From positions 310,001 through 374,000 of the forward strand of contig NZ_BMQF01000004.1 in the NCBI RefSeq assembly GCF_014647975.1: DNA of 64,000 bases. The letters are read 5' to 3'. The DNA is from Streptomyces fumigatiscleroticus. Lineage in GTDB: Bacteria > Actinomycetota > Actinomycetes > Streptomycetales > Streptomycetaceae. A program made the position numbers and the translations under genes. Under the pieces are notes generated by a model. That model saw only the letters and a list, made by a program, of their open reading frames with translations. It did no database searches and was not told where the DNA came from. Of this stretch, positions 38,612-47,112 are shown piece after piece (position 1 is the first letter of the stretch; every line of letters begins with the position of its first letter).

Positions 38612-41017
38612 TCAGTCCTCGTGGCCGAGCTGGAGATCGCGCTCGGTGCGTCCTCCTCCGGCCACTTGGAGCACGGTGGCGACCGGCGGATAGCCGGCGG
38701 CGATGACGGTGTACTCGCCGGAGGACAGGTCGACGAACCGGAACAGACCGTCCGGGCCGGTGGTGAGCGTGTCGACGACGTTGCCCCCGGCGTCGAGCAG
38801 TGTCACGCGGGCGTCCTCGACGGGCCGTCCGCCGCCGGCCCGCACCGTGCCGCGCAGCACGGCGCCGCCGGCCAGCTCGATGTCCTGGCGGGTCTCGCGG
38901 GAGGCCTGGACGGTGACGGGGAGCGCGGCCGGGCGGAAGGCGGGGGCGCCGGCCGCGAGGGTGTACTCGCCGGCCACCAGCTCGGTGATGACATAGCCGC
39001 CCTCGCGTCCGCTGCGGGTGTTCGCCACCACCTCGCCGTGCACGTTGGTGAGGGTGACGGCGGCGTCGCGCACGGGGCTGCCGTCCGCGGTGAGCACGCT
39101 GCCGGCCAGGCGTCCGGCGCCGCCGAGGACCACGTCCAGCTCGACCGGGCGCTCGCCGACGGTCACGGAGACCGCCCGCGGCTGGTGGCCGCCGGCCGCG
39201 GCGATCAGGACGTAGGCCCCCGGGCCCGGGGTGGCCAGCGCGTACCGCCCGTCGTCGCCGCTGGCGCCCCGCCCGACCTGCTGTCCCAGGACGTCGATCA
39301 GGGTGAGCGCCGCGCGGGGTACGACGGTGCCGTCGGGGTGCTGCACGGTGCCGCAGACGGGGAGACCGGCGGTGGGGGGCGCGAGGGGGCTCTGTCCGCC
39401 CGGAAAGCGGGAACGGGCGTGCGGGAGCGGGGCGTTGGCCTGCGCGGGGTCCGTCGCGGTGGCGGGAGAAGGGTGGGACACCAGCGGTCTCTCCTTGAGG
39501 AAGAAGGCGATGAGCAGGCCCAGCAGCAGCACGGGCACCAGGTAGAGGAAGATCCTCGGCATGGCGTCGGCGTAGGCCCGGATGTACGCCTCGCGCGGCG
39601 CGGGCGGCAGCGCGTGGACGAGCTGCGGGGTCAGGGACGCGGGGTCGGGCAGCCGGGTGCCCGGGCGTGCGGCCAGGGCCCCGGTGAGCCGGTGGGCGAG
39701 GAGTGTGCCGAGGACGGCGGTGGCGATACTGCCGCCGATCTGCCGGAAGTAGTTGCCGGCGCTGGTGGCGGTGGACAGGTAGGCGGGGCGCGCGGAGTTC
39801 TGCACGGCGAGGACGAGCACCGGCATCACCATGCCGATGCCGGCGCCGAGGAGGGCCGTCCAGACGCCGTAGTGCAGCCGGGGTGTGCCGGCGTCGAGGC
39901 GGGAGAGCAGCCACATGCCCAGCGCGGCGAGCGCCCCGCCGATGATCGGGTGGATCTTGTAGCGCCCGGTGTGGCTGATGAGCTGTCCGGAGATGATCGA
40001 GGCGCCGACGATGCCGCCCGTCATCGGCAGCATCAGCAGGCCCGACTCGGTGGCGGAGGCCCCGTCGACCATCTGGAGGAAGGTCGGCAGATAGCCCGCG
40101 GCGCCGAACAGGGCGGCGCCGGTCGTGAGACCCACCAGGCCGGTGACGACGAAGACGGGGTCCCGGAAGAGCCGCGGCGGGATGAGGGGTTCGGCCGCGA
40201 AGCGCTCGACGACCAGGAAGAGGACGCCGGACAGGACCGCTCCGGCGCCCAGCCCCAGGACGGCCCGCGAGTCCCAGGCGTACTCGGTGCCGCCCCAGCT
40301 GGTCAGCAGCACCAGACAGACGGAGGCGGCGGCCAGCAGCAGCGCGCCGGGGATGTCCAGGCGGGGCCTGGCGGCCGGCCTGGGCAGCTTCAGCACGACG
40401 GTGACGACGGCCAGGGTGAGCAGGCCGAAGGGGACGTTGACGTAGAAGCACCAGCGCCAGGTGAGGTGGTCGGTGAACCAGCCGCCGAGCAGCGGTCCGG
40501 CGACGGAGGCGAGACCGAAGGCGGCGCCGACCAGGCCCAGGTAGCGGCCGCGCCGTCCGGGCGGCACGAGGTCCGCGATGATCGCCTGTACGCCGGTCAG
40601 GAGGCCGCCCGCGCCGGCGCCCTGCACCGCGCGGAAGGCGATCAGCTCGTCCATGGTCCGCGCCCGGCCGGCCAGGGCCGAGCCGACGACGAAGACCAGG
40701 ACCGCGAACTGGAAGACGCCCTTGCGGCCGAGCAGGTCGCCGAGCTTGCCGTAGATCGGCAGCCCGACGGTGGAGGTGAGCAGATAGGCGGTGATGGCCC
40801 AGGACATCCGGTCCAGGCCGTGCAGCTCACCGGCGATCCTCGGCAGCGCGGTGGCGACGATCATCTGTTCCAGCGCGGCGAGCAGCAGCGCCAGGATCAG
40901 CCCGGCGAAGACCAGCCGTACCCGGCGCGGGCCGAGTACGGCGGCCGGGGGCGGGAGGGGGGCGGCGGTGTCCGCGGGCGCCGCGGCCGGTCCGTCCCGC
41001 ACCGGAGTGCCCCCCAT
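38612..41017 (-). CDS. MFS (DHA2, 14-TM) transporter fused to three Cna-like domains
   Basis: An 801-residue fusion. Residues about 30-530 form a 14-segment EmrB/QacA drug-proton antiporter (motif A-like GKLGDLLGRKGVF; motif C-like GLASVAGPLLGGWF). Residues about 555-800 contain three carboxypeptidase-regulatory/Cna-B-like beta domains, each opening with a GTV/GSV...DG...V pattern and ending with a GEYTL/VIAAG segment. The C-terminal domains would be on the side of the last membrane helix's exit. Substrate unknown. GGGGAG precedes the ATG. Confidence 0.88.
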   Translation of the reverse strand: MGGTPVRDGPAAAPADTAAPLPPPAAVLGPRRVRLVFAGLILALLLAALEQMIVATALPRIAGELHGLDRMSWAITAYLLTSTVGLPIYGKLGDLLGRKGVFQFAVLVFVVGSALAGRARTMDELIAFRAVQGAGAGGLLTGVQAIIADLVPPGRRGRYLGLVGAAFGLASVAGPLLGGWFTDHLTWRWCFYVNVPFGLLTLAVVTVVLKLPRPAARPRLDIPGALLLAAASVCLVLLTSWGGTEYAWDSRAVLGLGAGAVLSGVLFLVVERFAAEPLIPPRLFRDPVFVVTGLVGLTTGAALFGAAGYLPTFLQMVDGASATESGLLMLPMTGGIVGASIISGQLISHTGRYKIHPIIGGALAALGMWLLSRLDAGTPRLHYGVWTALLGAGIGMVMPVLVLAVQNSARPAYLSTATSAGNYFRQIGGSIATAVLGTLLAHRLTGALAARPGTRLPDPASLTPQLVHALPPAPREAYIRAYADAMPRIFLYLVPVLLLGLLIAFFLKERPLVSHPSPATATDPAQANAPLPHARSRFPGGQSPLAPPTAGLPVCGTVQHPDGTVVPRAALTLIDVLGQQVGRGASGDDGRYALATPGPGAYVLIAAAGGHQPRAVSVTVGERPVELDVVLGGAGRLAGSVLTADGSPVRDAAVTLTNVHGEVVANTRSGREGGYVITELVAGEYTLAAGAPAFRPAALPVTVQASRETRQDIELAGGAVLRGTVRAGGGRPVEDARVTLLDAGGNVVDTLTTGPDGLFRFVDLSSGEYTVIAAGYPPVATVLQVAGGGRTERDLQLGHED

Positions 41018-41166
41018 GTCCCGCTCCCCTCGTCGCGCCGCCGCACGTTCCCGCGCAAGGCGACAACTGCGTGCGGGCGCGACGGGTTACGAGGCAGCGA
41101 AGGCTCCGCGGGAGATCCACCCGAACCGGTGAGGGGGCCAACACCCCTGGTGGTACGGGCCCTTGG

Positions 41167-41610
41167 CTACTTCTCGACCTCGGCGGCGAGCTTGGCCAGC
41201 ACGGCGTCGTAGATCCGGCCGAGGCCCTTGGGCGCGAAGGTCTTCTCGAAGAAGCCGCCGATGCCGCCGGCCCCCTTCCAGGTGGTGGTCACCACGACCC
41301 GGGAGCTGCCCTCGCCGGCGGGGGTGACCCGCCAGGTGGTGACCATGGAGGAGTTGCGGTCCTTCTCCACCAGCTCGCCGTCGGTCGGCTCGCTGACCTC
41401 CAGCAGGCAGTCGCGGACGCGCTTGCTGGTGGCCTGGAGCTTCCAGTGGACGAGGGTGCCCTCGCCGTCGCCGCCCTCCCGGACCTCGTACTCGCTGAAG
41501 TGCTCGGGCAGCAGCCTCGCGCGGGTGCCGCCGTAGTCGGCGAGGGCGTCGAACACCGTCTCCGCGTCCGCCGCCACGATCCGTTCCGTCGTGGCCTCGA
41601 CCTGCGCCAT
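41167..41610 (-). CDS. SRPBCC-family protein (polyketide cyclase-like)
   Basis: A 147-residue START/Bet v1-like protein: TTERIVAADAETVFDALADYGG at the start, a central VHWKLQATSKRVRDCLLEV strand pair and a C-terminal helix (GGFFEKTFAPKGLGRIYDAVLAKLA). The family binds hydrophobic ligands in a large cavity. CTGGAGGAACC precedes the ATG. It is divergent from the radical SAM gene; a minus-strand GGGTAC at 41667-41662 has no matching -35. Confidence 0.87.
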   Translation of the reverse strand: MAQVEATTERIVAADAETVFDALADYGGTRARLLPEHFSEYEVREGGDGEGTLVHWKLQATSKRVRDCLLEVSEPTDGELVEKDRNSSMVTTWRVTPAGEGSSRVVVTTTWKGAGGIGGFFEKTFAPKGLGRIYDAVLAKLAAEVEK

Positions 41611-41723
41611 CGGTTCCTCCAGGACATGGGTTCTCGGGGTCGGGGCAAGCCAACCACCCCGGTACCCGGCCGCCCAAATCGGGGTGACCGAACCGATCGG
41701 AGACCGCCCTCACCCGATCAAGG

Positions 41724-41741
41724 GAACGTGTGTTCTATTCT
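41724..41741 (+). promoter_or_regulatory. LexA-type SOS box and -10 element
   Basis: GAAC-GTGT-GTTC (41724-41735) is a dyad matching the actinobacterial LexA operator GAAC-N4-GTTC. It directly abuts TATTCT (41736-41741), a good -10 hexamer, so a bound repressor would block the promoter of the radical SAM gene at 41768. No strong -35 is visible. Confidence 0.6.
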
Positions 41742-41767
41742 GTGCCCAGTGCTACCGAGGAGGCGTC

Positions 41768-42847
41768 ATGCGCTGGGAGAACCTCACCGACGACAACGGT
41801 CACAGCCGGGCCGACGCCGCGCTGTTCGGCGCGGACGCGGTGACCACCCGTACCTTCGACAGCCCGGACTTCCGCGGGATCACCTTTCACGAGGTGCGGG
41901 CCCGCTCGATCGTCAACCGGGTGCCGGGGGCCTCGCGCATGCCGTTCGAGTGGACGGTCAACCCCTACCGGGGCTGCACGCACGCGTGCGTGTACTGCTT
42001 CGCCCGCAGAACGCACAGCTATCTGGACCTCGACACGGGCCTCGGCTTCGACACCCAGATCGTGGTCAAGACGAACGCGCCGGAGCTGCTGCGCCGCCAG
42101 CTCGCCTCGCCCCGCTGGCAGGGGGAGCACATCGCCATGGGCACCAACGTCGACTGCTACCAGCGCGCGGAGGGCCGCTACCGTCTGATGCCGGGCATCA
42201 TCGGCGCCCTCACCGACCGCGCCAACCCCTTCTCGATCCTGACCAAGGGCACGCTGATCCTGCGCGACCTGGACCTGCTCGAGCAGGCGTCGCGCGTGAC
42301 GGACGTCGGCATATCGGTCTCGGTGGGCTTCACCGACCCGGACCTGTGGCGCACCGTGGAGCCCGGCACTCCGGCGCCGGACCGCCGTCTGGAGGTGGTA
42401 CGGACCCTGAGCGAGCGCGGCATCGGCTGCGGGGTGCTGATGGCGCCGGTGATCCCGTTCCTGAGCGACCACCCGGCGCAGCTGCGGGCCACCGTACGGG
42501 CGATCGCGGCCGCCGGGGCCACCTCCGTGACCCCGCTGGTGCTGCATCTGCGACCCGGTGCCCGCGAGTGGTTCATGCAGTGGCTCGGCCGCCACCACCC
42601 GCAGCTGGTGCGCCGGTACGAGCGGCTGTACGCGGAGGGCGCCTACGCCCCGAAGTGGTACCAGCGCCGGGTGACCCGCCAGGTCCACGAACTGGCCCAG
42701 GAGTACGGCATCGGGCCCGCGCGCCCGGGCATGCCGCGCCGCATCCGGCAGCCGGAGCCGGCGCCGACGCCGACGCCGGGGTCGACCGGGACCGCCGCGT
42801 CCGCCGCGTCCGCCGCTTCCGAGCCGGTCCAGCTCTCGCTGCTCTGA
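41768..42847 (+). CDS. Rv2578c-family radical SAM protein
   Basis: A 359-residue radical SAM protein (spore photoproduct lyase-like, Rv2578c group). The cluster motif is Cys70-x3-Cys74-x2-Cys77 in GCTHACVYCF; GTNVDCYQRAEG and ILTKGTLILRDLDLL are family features. The C-terminus is a Pro/Ala-rich tail ending QLSLL. The reaction is unknown; the LexA-type box upstream suggests a role in DNA damage. GAGGAGG precedes the ATG. Confidence 0.9.
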   Translation: MRWENLTDDNGHSRADAALFGADAVTTRTFDSPDFRGITFHEVRARSIVNRVPGASRMPFEWTVNPYRGCTHACVYCFARRTHSYLDLDTGLGFDTQIVVKTNAPELLRRQLASPRWQGEHIAMGTNVDCYQRAEGRYRLMPGIIGALTDRANPFSILTKGTLILRDLDLLEQASRVTDVGISVSVGFTDPDLWRTVEPGTPAPDRRLEVVRTLSERGIGCGVLMAPVIPFLSDHPAQLRATVRAIAAAGATSVTPLVLHLRPGAREWFMQWLGRHHPQLVRRYERLYAEGAYAPKWYQRRVTRQVHELAQEYGIGPARPGMPRRIRQPEPAPTPTPGSTGTAASAASAASEPVQLSLL

Positions 42848-42931
42848 GCGGCGTCCGGAGCGGCGCCTTCGGAGCGGCGTCCAGGGCGGTGTCCGGGCGG
42901 CGTTGTCACACCCGTGGTCCACCATGGAGCC

Positions 42932-43330
42932 ATGACCGCACCGACCAGGATCGCCGCCCCCGAAGGGGTCGCCCCCGCCGCCCAGTACACCCACGTCGTC
43001 TCGGCCACCGGACGCCTCGTGGCCGTCTCCGGCCAGCTCGCCCTCGACGAGGACGGCAGGCCGGTCGGCGCGGGCGACCCGGCCGCGCAGGCCCGCCAGG
43101 TCTTCGAGAACCTGCGCCGCTGCCTGGCCGCCGCCGGGGCGGGCTTCGACGACGTCGTCAAACTGACCTACTTCGTCACGGACATGGCCCACATGCCGGC
43201 GATCCGGGCGGCCCGCGCCGCGCACATACCGGACGACCGTCTCCCCGCCGCCTCGGCCGTACAGGTCGCCGCCCTGGTCCGCCCCGAGTTCCTCATGGAG
43301 ATCGAGGCGCTGGCGGTCGTGGCTCCATGA
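42932..43330 (+). CDS. RidA family protein
   Basis: A 132-residue YjgF/YER057c/UK114-family protein: AVSGQLALDEDGRPVGAGDPAAQARQVFENL is cut by the usual helix, KLTYFVTDM follows, and AALVRPEFLMEIEALAVV holds the Arg and Glu that bind imine substrates in active RidA enzymes. It would hydrolyse reactive enamines/imines formed by PLP enzymes. ATGGAGCC precedes the ATG. Confidence 0.9.
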   Translation: MTAPTRIAAPEGVAPAAQYTHVVSATGRLVAVSGQLALDEDGRPVGAGDPAAQARQVFENLRRCLAAAGAGFDDVVKLTYFVTDMAHMPAIRAARAAHIPDDRLPAASAVQVAALVRPEFLMEIEALAVVAP

Positions 43331-43349
43331 GCCCCGGGCCGGCCCCGGC

Positions 43350-43925
43350 TCACCTGCGTTCCGGGAGCCGCGCCAGCGCCCGCACCGCCGCCTCGGCGAG
43401 GGCCGGGTGGGCGAGCGCCTCCGTCAGCACGGATCTGGCGCGGGCGTCGCCGAGCGTGCCGAGCCCCTCGATGCAGGCGAGGGCGACCCGGCGGTAGGGG
43501 TCGTGCGGGCGCAGCCGCCGTTCCAGGGTGGTGATCAACGCGGGCACCGCCTCCGGCGCGCGCAGCTCGACCAGCAGCCGCACCGGGTGCAGGGCGTAGG
43601 CGACGCGCAGCTCGTTGGTGGCCAGGGCGGCGGCCGCCCGGGCCGTACGGGGATCGCCGAGGCGGGCCAGGGCGTACGCGGCGGAGGCGCAGCGCGGCGG
43701 GTCGCGGTGGTTGAGCAGCAGCACGAGGGACTCGAAGGCGCGCCGGTCACCCGCGAGCCCCAGCCGGAAGGCGGCCAGTTCCCTGGCCCACAGCGGCCGG
43801 CCCGGCTCGGTGAGCACCGCCGCCAGCTCGTCCTGGTCGCCGGTCGCCACCAGACGCTCGTAAGCCGCCGGCGCGCCCGACTCCGCCCGTAAGCGCTCGG
43901 TGAGTGATCGCAACTCCTCGTCCAT
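43350..43925 (-). CDS. HEAT-repeat protein
   Basis: A 191-residue all-helical protein with four to five HEAT/PBS-lyase-like repeats (SAAYALARLGDPRTARAAA, RRVALACIEGLGTLGDARA and similar). It is a protein-interaction scaffold; partner unknown. It converges on the RidA gene. Confidence 0.82.
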   Translation of the reverse strand: MDEELRSLTERLRAESGAPAAYERLVATGDQDELAAVLTEPGRPLWARELAAFRLGLAGDRRAFESLVLLLNHRDPPRCASAAYALARLGDPRTARAAAALATNELRVAYALHPVRLLVELRAPEAVPALITTLERRLRPHDPYRRVALACIEGLGTLGDARARSVLTEALAHPALAEAAVRALARLPERR

Positions 43926-44298
43926 GGCACCGAGCCTATGGGCGCCGTCGGCCCTCGGGGACCTACATCACAAAGACGAGGTCTGGCGCGCTCGTTACCC
44001 GCCGGTTAGGCTCAGACGAGCGAGTTATCCACTCGCATGCCTTCTCCCGGCGGTCTGGTGACGCGGCCGTCGCGAGGAGGATCAGTCGGTTCGGTACCTC
44101 GCGTACCTCAGTACGACCCGGCCACGGGACAGGGCCGGTCGGTCCTCGCCGCAGCGCGGGCATGTGCGTGCCCGCGGCGGCGGCACCGGGCGTGTGCGCT
44201 CGCAGCCCGGCCACACCCGCACCTCGCACGCTCCGGTGCGCCCGTCGGCGCACCGGGGCGTGGTCTCCCGTCGTCACCCTCATCACTGGAGTCCCGCG
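43926..44298. other. Intergenic region upstream of the hydroxyacyl-CoA dehydrogenase gene
   Basis: A 373-bp divergent gap with no supported gene. It includes a relatively AT-rich stretch at about 43964-44040 with a possible -10 (TAGGCT near 44008) and a small hairpin, GCGGGCA/TGCCCGC, at about 44155-44174. I see no operator resembling those near the TetR gene. Confidence 0.5.
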
Positions 44299-46104
44299 AT
44301 GGCCACTCCCCTCTCCGACACCCCTCTGTCCCCGCTGCGCACCGTCGCCGTCGTCGGCCTCGGCACCATGGGCACCGGCATCGCCGAGCTCCTGGCCGGG
44401 GCCGGGCGCGATGTCGTCGGCATCGACATCAGCGAGGCCCAGGCCGCGAAGGCCGTGGCAGCCCTGGAGTCCTCCACCGCCCGTGCCGTGCGGCGCGGGC
44501 GGCTGACCGAACCCGAGCGCGCCGAGCTGCTCGCCCGCGTCCGTACCTCCACCGATCTGCGGGCGGCGGCCGACGCCGACCTGGTGATCGAGGTGGCCCC
44601 GGAGTCGTACGAGGTCAAGCAGCAGATCCTGCGCGAGCTGGACGGGATCCTGCGGCCGGAGGCGATCGTGGCGACGGGCACCAACGCGCTGTCCGTCACG
44701 CGTCTGGCCGCCGACTCCGCCCGTCCCGAGCGCGTGCTCGGCCTGCACTTCTTCAACCCGGCCCCGGCGATGAGGCTGGTGGAGGTCGTCTCCTCGGTGC
44801 TGACCGCGCCGCAGGCCGTGGGCGCGGTCACCGATCTGGCCCTGGAGCTCGGCAAGGAGCCCGTCGCGGTCGGCGACCGGCCCGGCTTCGTCGCCGACGG
44901 CCTGCTGTTCGGCTATCTCAACCAGGCGGCCGCGATGTACGAGGCGAAGTACGCCTCCCGCGAGGACATCGACGCCGCGATGCGGCTGGGCTGCGGGCTG
45001 CCCATGGGGCCGCTGGCGCTGCTCGACCTGATCGGCATCGACACCGCGCGCACGGTCCTGGACGCCATGTACGCCGCCTCGCACGACCGGCTGCACGCTC
45101 CCGCGCCGATCCTGAAGCAGCTCAGCGAGGCGGGCCTGACCGGCCGCAAGGCGGGGCGCGGTTTCTACACCTACGACGAGCCGGGCGGCGCGGCCGTCGT
45201 GCCGGACGCCCTGACACCGGCACGGGGCGGCACCGCGGTCCCCGGGCGCCCGGTGCGCTCGGTGGGGGTCGCGGGCTCGGGCACCATGGCCTCCGGCATC
45301 GCCGAGGTCTTCGCCAAGGCCGGGTACGAGGTCGTCCTCGCCGCCCGCAGCGAGGAGAAGGCGCAGGCCGCCAAGGCCCGGATCGGCACGTCGCTGGCCC
45401 GCTCCGTCGACAAGGGCCGGCTGACCGCCCAGGCCGCCGCGCAGACCCTGGAGAGGATCACGCCGACCGGCGGCTACGACGACTTCGCCGACGTCGACCT
45501 GGCGGTGGAGGCGGTCGCCGAGGACCTGGAGGTCAAGCGGCAGCTGTTCGCCGCGCTGGACAAGGTCTGCAAGCCGGGCGCGGTGCTGGCCACCACGACG
45601 TCCTCGCTCCCGGTCGTCGCCTGTGCCCGCGCCACCTCGCGCCCGCAGGACGTGATCGGCATGCACTTCTTCAACCCGGCGCCGGCCATGAAGCTGGTCG
45701 AGGTGGTCCGTACGGTGCTGACGGCCGACGACGTCCACGCCACGGTCCACGAGGTGTGCGGCAGGATCCGCAAGCATGCCGTGGACTGCGGCGACCGGGC
45801 CGGTTTCATCGTCAACGCGCTGCTGTTCCCGTACCTGAACAACGCGGTCAAGATGGTGCAGGAGCACTACGCCTCGCTCGACGACATCGACGCGGCGATG
45901 AAGCTCGGCGGCGGCTATCCGATGGGCCCCTTCGAGCTGCTGGACGTGGTCGGGCTCGATGTCTCGCTGGCCATCGAGAAGGTGCTGCACCGCGAGTTCC
46001 GCGACCCGGGGCTGGCCCCGGCCCCGCTGCTGGAGCACCTGGTGGCCGCGGGCTGCCTCGGCCGCAAGACCGGCCGGGGTTTCCGCGAGTATGCCCGGCG
46101 CTGA
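44299..46104 (+). CDS. Tandem-duplicated 3-hydroxyacyl-CoA dehydrogenase
   Basis: A 601-residue protein made of two complete 3-hydroxybutyryl-CoA dehydrogenases in tandem. Each half has an NAD site (VVGLGTMGTGIAELL at 18-32; VAGSGTMASGIAEVF at about 325), the HFFNPAPAM catalytic His motif and a C-terminal domain with GYPMGPFELLD or its GLPMGPLALLD counterpart. It would supply acetoacetyl/crotonyl-level intermediates ahead of the ethylmalonyl-CoA operon just downstream. TGGAG precedes the ATG. Confidence 0.93.
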   Translation: MATPLSDTPLSPLRTVAVVGLGTMGTGIAELLAGAGRDVVGIDISEAQAAKAVAALESSTARAVRRGRLTEPERAELLARVRTSTDLRAAADADLVIEVAPESYEVKQQILRELDGILRPEAIVATGTNALSVTRLAADSARPERVLGLHFFNPAPAMRLVEVVSSVLTAPQAVGAVTDLALELGKEPVAVGDRPGFVADGLLFGYLNQAAAMYEAKYASREDIDAAMRLGCGLPMGPLALLDLIGIDTARTVLDAMYAASHDRLHAPAPILKQLSEAGLTGRKAGRGFYTYDEPGGAAVVPDALTPARGGTAVPGRPVRSVGVAGSGTMASGIAEVFAKAGYEVVLAARSEEKAQAAKARIGTSLARSVDKGRLTAQAAAQTLERITPTGGYDDFADVDLAVEAVAEDLEVKRQLFAALDKVCKPGAVLATTTSSLPVVACARATSRPQDVIGMHFFNPAPAMKLVEVVRTVLTADDVHATVHEVCGRIRKHAVDCGDRAGFIVNALLFPYLNNAVKMVQEHYASLDDIDAAMKLGGGYPMGPFELLDVVGLDVSLAIEKVLHREFRDPGLAPAPLLEHLVAAGCLGRKTGRGFREYARR

Positions 46105-46220
46105 CCGTCCCGGCGACCGGTTCCGGGCCGGTGCGGACTGGGGCGGGCTGCTCGATCCGGGCAGCGCTCCCCCGCCCCGGCCCGGAACCGGCCCGTCCGG
46201 CCCGGCCGGCGAAAATCCCG

Positions 46221-46248
46221 TGCATGCGCATGGAGCTGCGCACATGCA
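46221..46248. promoter_or_regulatory. Inverted repeat before the TetR gene
   Basis: TGCATGCGCA (46221-46230) and TGCGCACATGCA (46237-46248) form an imperfect dyad of about 10 bp per arm (one arm two bases longer), 14 bases before the TetR gene's ATG. Position and shape suit an autoregulatory TetR operator. No copy is seen before ccr. Confidence 0.5.
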
Positions 46249-46261
46249 GTACGTTCGGGGC

Positions 46262-47065
46262 ATGTCCCAGCCCGCCAAGTCCTCACGCACCCCAGCCGCG
46301 TCCGACGCACCGGAGACCGCCGCAGGCAGCCGTGCCGCCGCCCAGCGACTCAAGATGCGCCGGGAGCTGGCGGCCGCGGCCATGGAGCTGTTCGCGACCA
46401 AGGGGTACGAGGCGACCACCGTCGACGAGATCGCGGCCGCCGCCGGGGTCGCCCGCCGCACCTTCTTCCGTCACTTCCGCTCCAAGGAAGAGGCGATCTT
46501 CCCCGACCACGACGACACGCTGATCCGCGCCGAGGCGGTGCTGAACGCCGCCCCCGCGCACGAGCATCCGCTCGACACCGTGTGCCGCGGCATCAAGGAA
46601 GTCATGAAGATGTACGCGGCCCGCCCGGACATCTCGGTCGCCCGCTACAGGCTCACGCGCGAGGTGCCCACCCTGCGTGAGGCGGAGATCGCGTCGGTGG
46701 CCCGCTACGAGCGCCTCTTCACCCGCTATCTCCTGGGCCACTTCGACGAGCACGCGCACGACGACGACGCCAACGACGACCCGCTGCTGGCGGAGGTCGC
46801 CGCCTCCGCCGTGGTCACCGCCCACAACCACGTCCTGCGGCGCTGGCTCAGGGCGGACGGCCAGGGCGATGTCGAGGCCCAGCTCGACCACGCCTTCGCC
46901 ATCGTGCGCAAGACGTTCGGCACCGGGATAGGTGCCGGGCGCACCGCCGCCCCGAAGCCGGCGTCGGTCTCGGCGGGCGGCGAGGTGCTGGTGACGGTCG
47001 CCCGTACCGACGCCCCGCTGGACGAGGTGATGCGCACCATCGAGCAGGCGCTCAAGGAGCGCTGA
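46262..47065 (+). CDS. TetR-family transcriptional regulator
   Basis: A 267-residue regulator. The HTH is at about 28-80 (RRELAAAAMELFATKGYEATTVDEIAAAAGVARRTFFRHF holds it), followed by a ligand domain and a 40-residue extension. Lying between the hydroxyacyl-CoA dehydrogenase and ccr, it is the obvious candidate regulator of the ethylmalonyl-CoA operon. I use the ATG at 46262; one six codons upstream (46244) with GGAG is possible. Confidence 0.88.
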   Translation: MSQPAKSSRTPAASDAPETAAGSRAAAQRLKMRRELAAAAMELFATKGYEATTVDEIAAAAGVARRTFFRHFRSKEEAIFPDHDDTLIRAEAVLNAAPAHEHPLDTVCRGIKEVMKMYAARPDISVARYRLTREVPTLREAEIASVARYERLFTRYLLGHFDEHAHDDDANDDPLLAEVAASAVVTAHNHVLRRWLRADGQGDVEAQLDHAFAIVRKTFGTGIGAGRTAAPKPASVSAGGEVLVTVARTDAPLDEVMRTIEQALKER

Positions 47066-47085
47066 ACGCCCGCAGCCCTGTGACG

Positions 47086-47112
47086 ACGGCCACCCCACCG
47101 GGTGGCCGTTTT
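47086..47112 (+). terminator. Rho-independent terminator of the TetR gene
   Basis: ACGGCCACCC (47086-47095), loop CACC, GGGTGGCCGT (47100-47109), then TTT. A 10-bp perfect stem followed by a U-run 20 bases after the TetR stop. Confidence 0.85.

Noticed and set aside
34955..41212. A 2085-codon plus-strand open frame
   Set aside because: It is antisense to three well-supported genes (methyltransferase, PP2C phosphatase, MFS transporter) and reads as low-complexity sequence, as expected from high-GC shadow frames.
41662..41667. Minus-strand GGGTAC before the SRPBCC gene as a SigB-type promoter
   Set aside because: No GNNT occurs 14-16 bases upstream, and the gene has a normal leader with a ribosome site.
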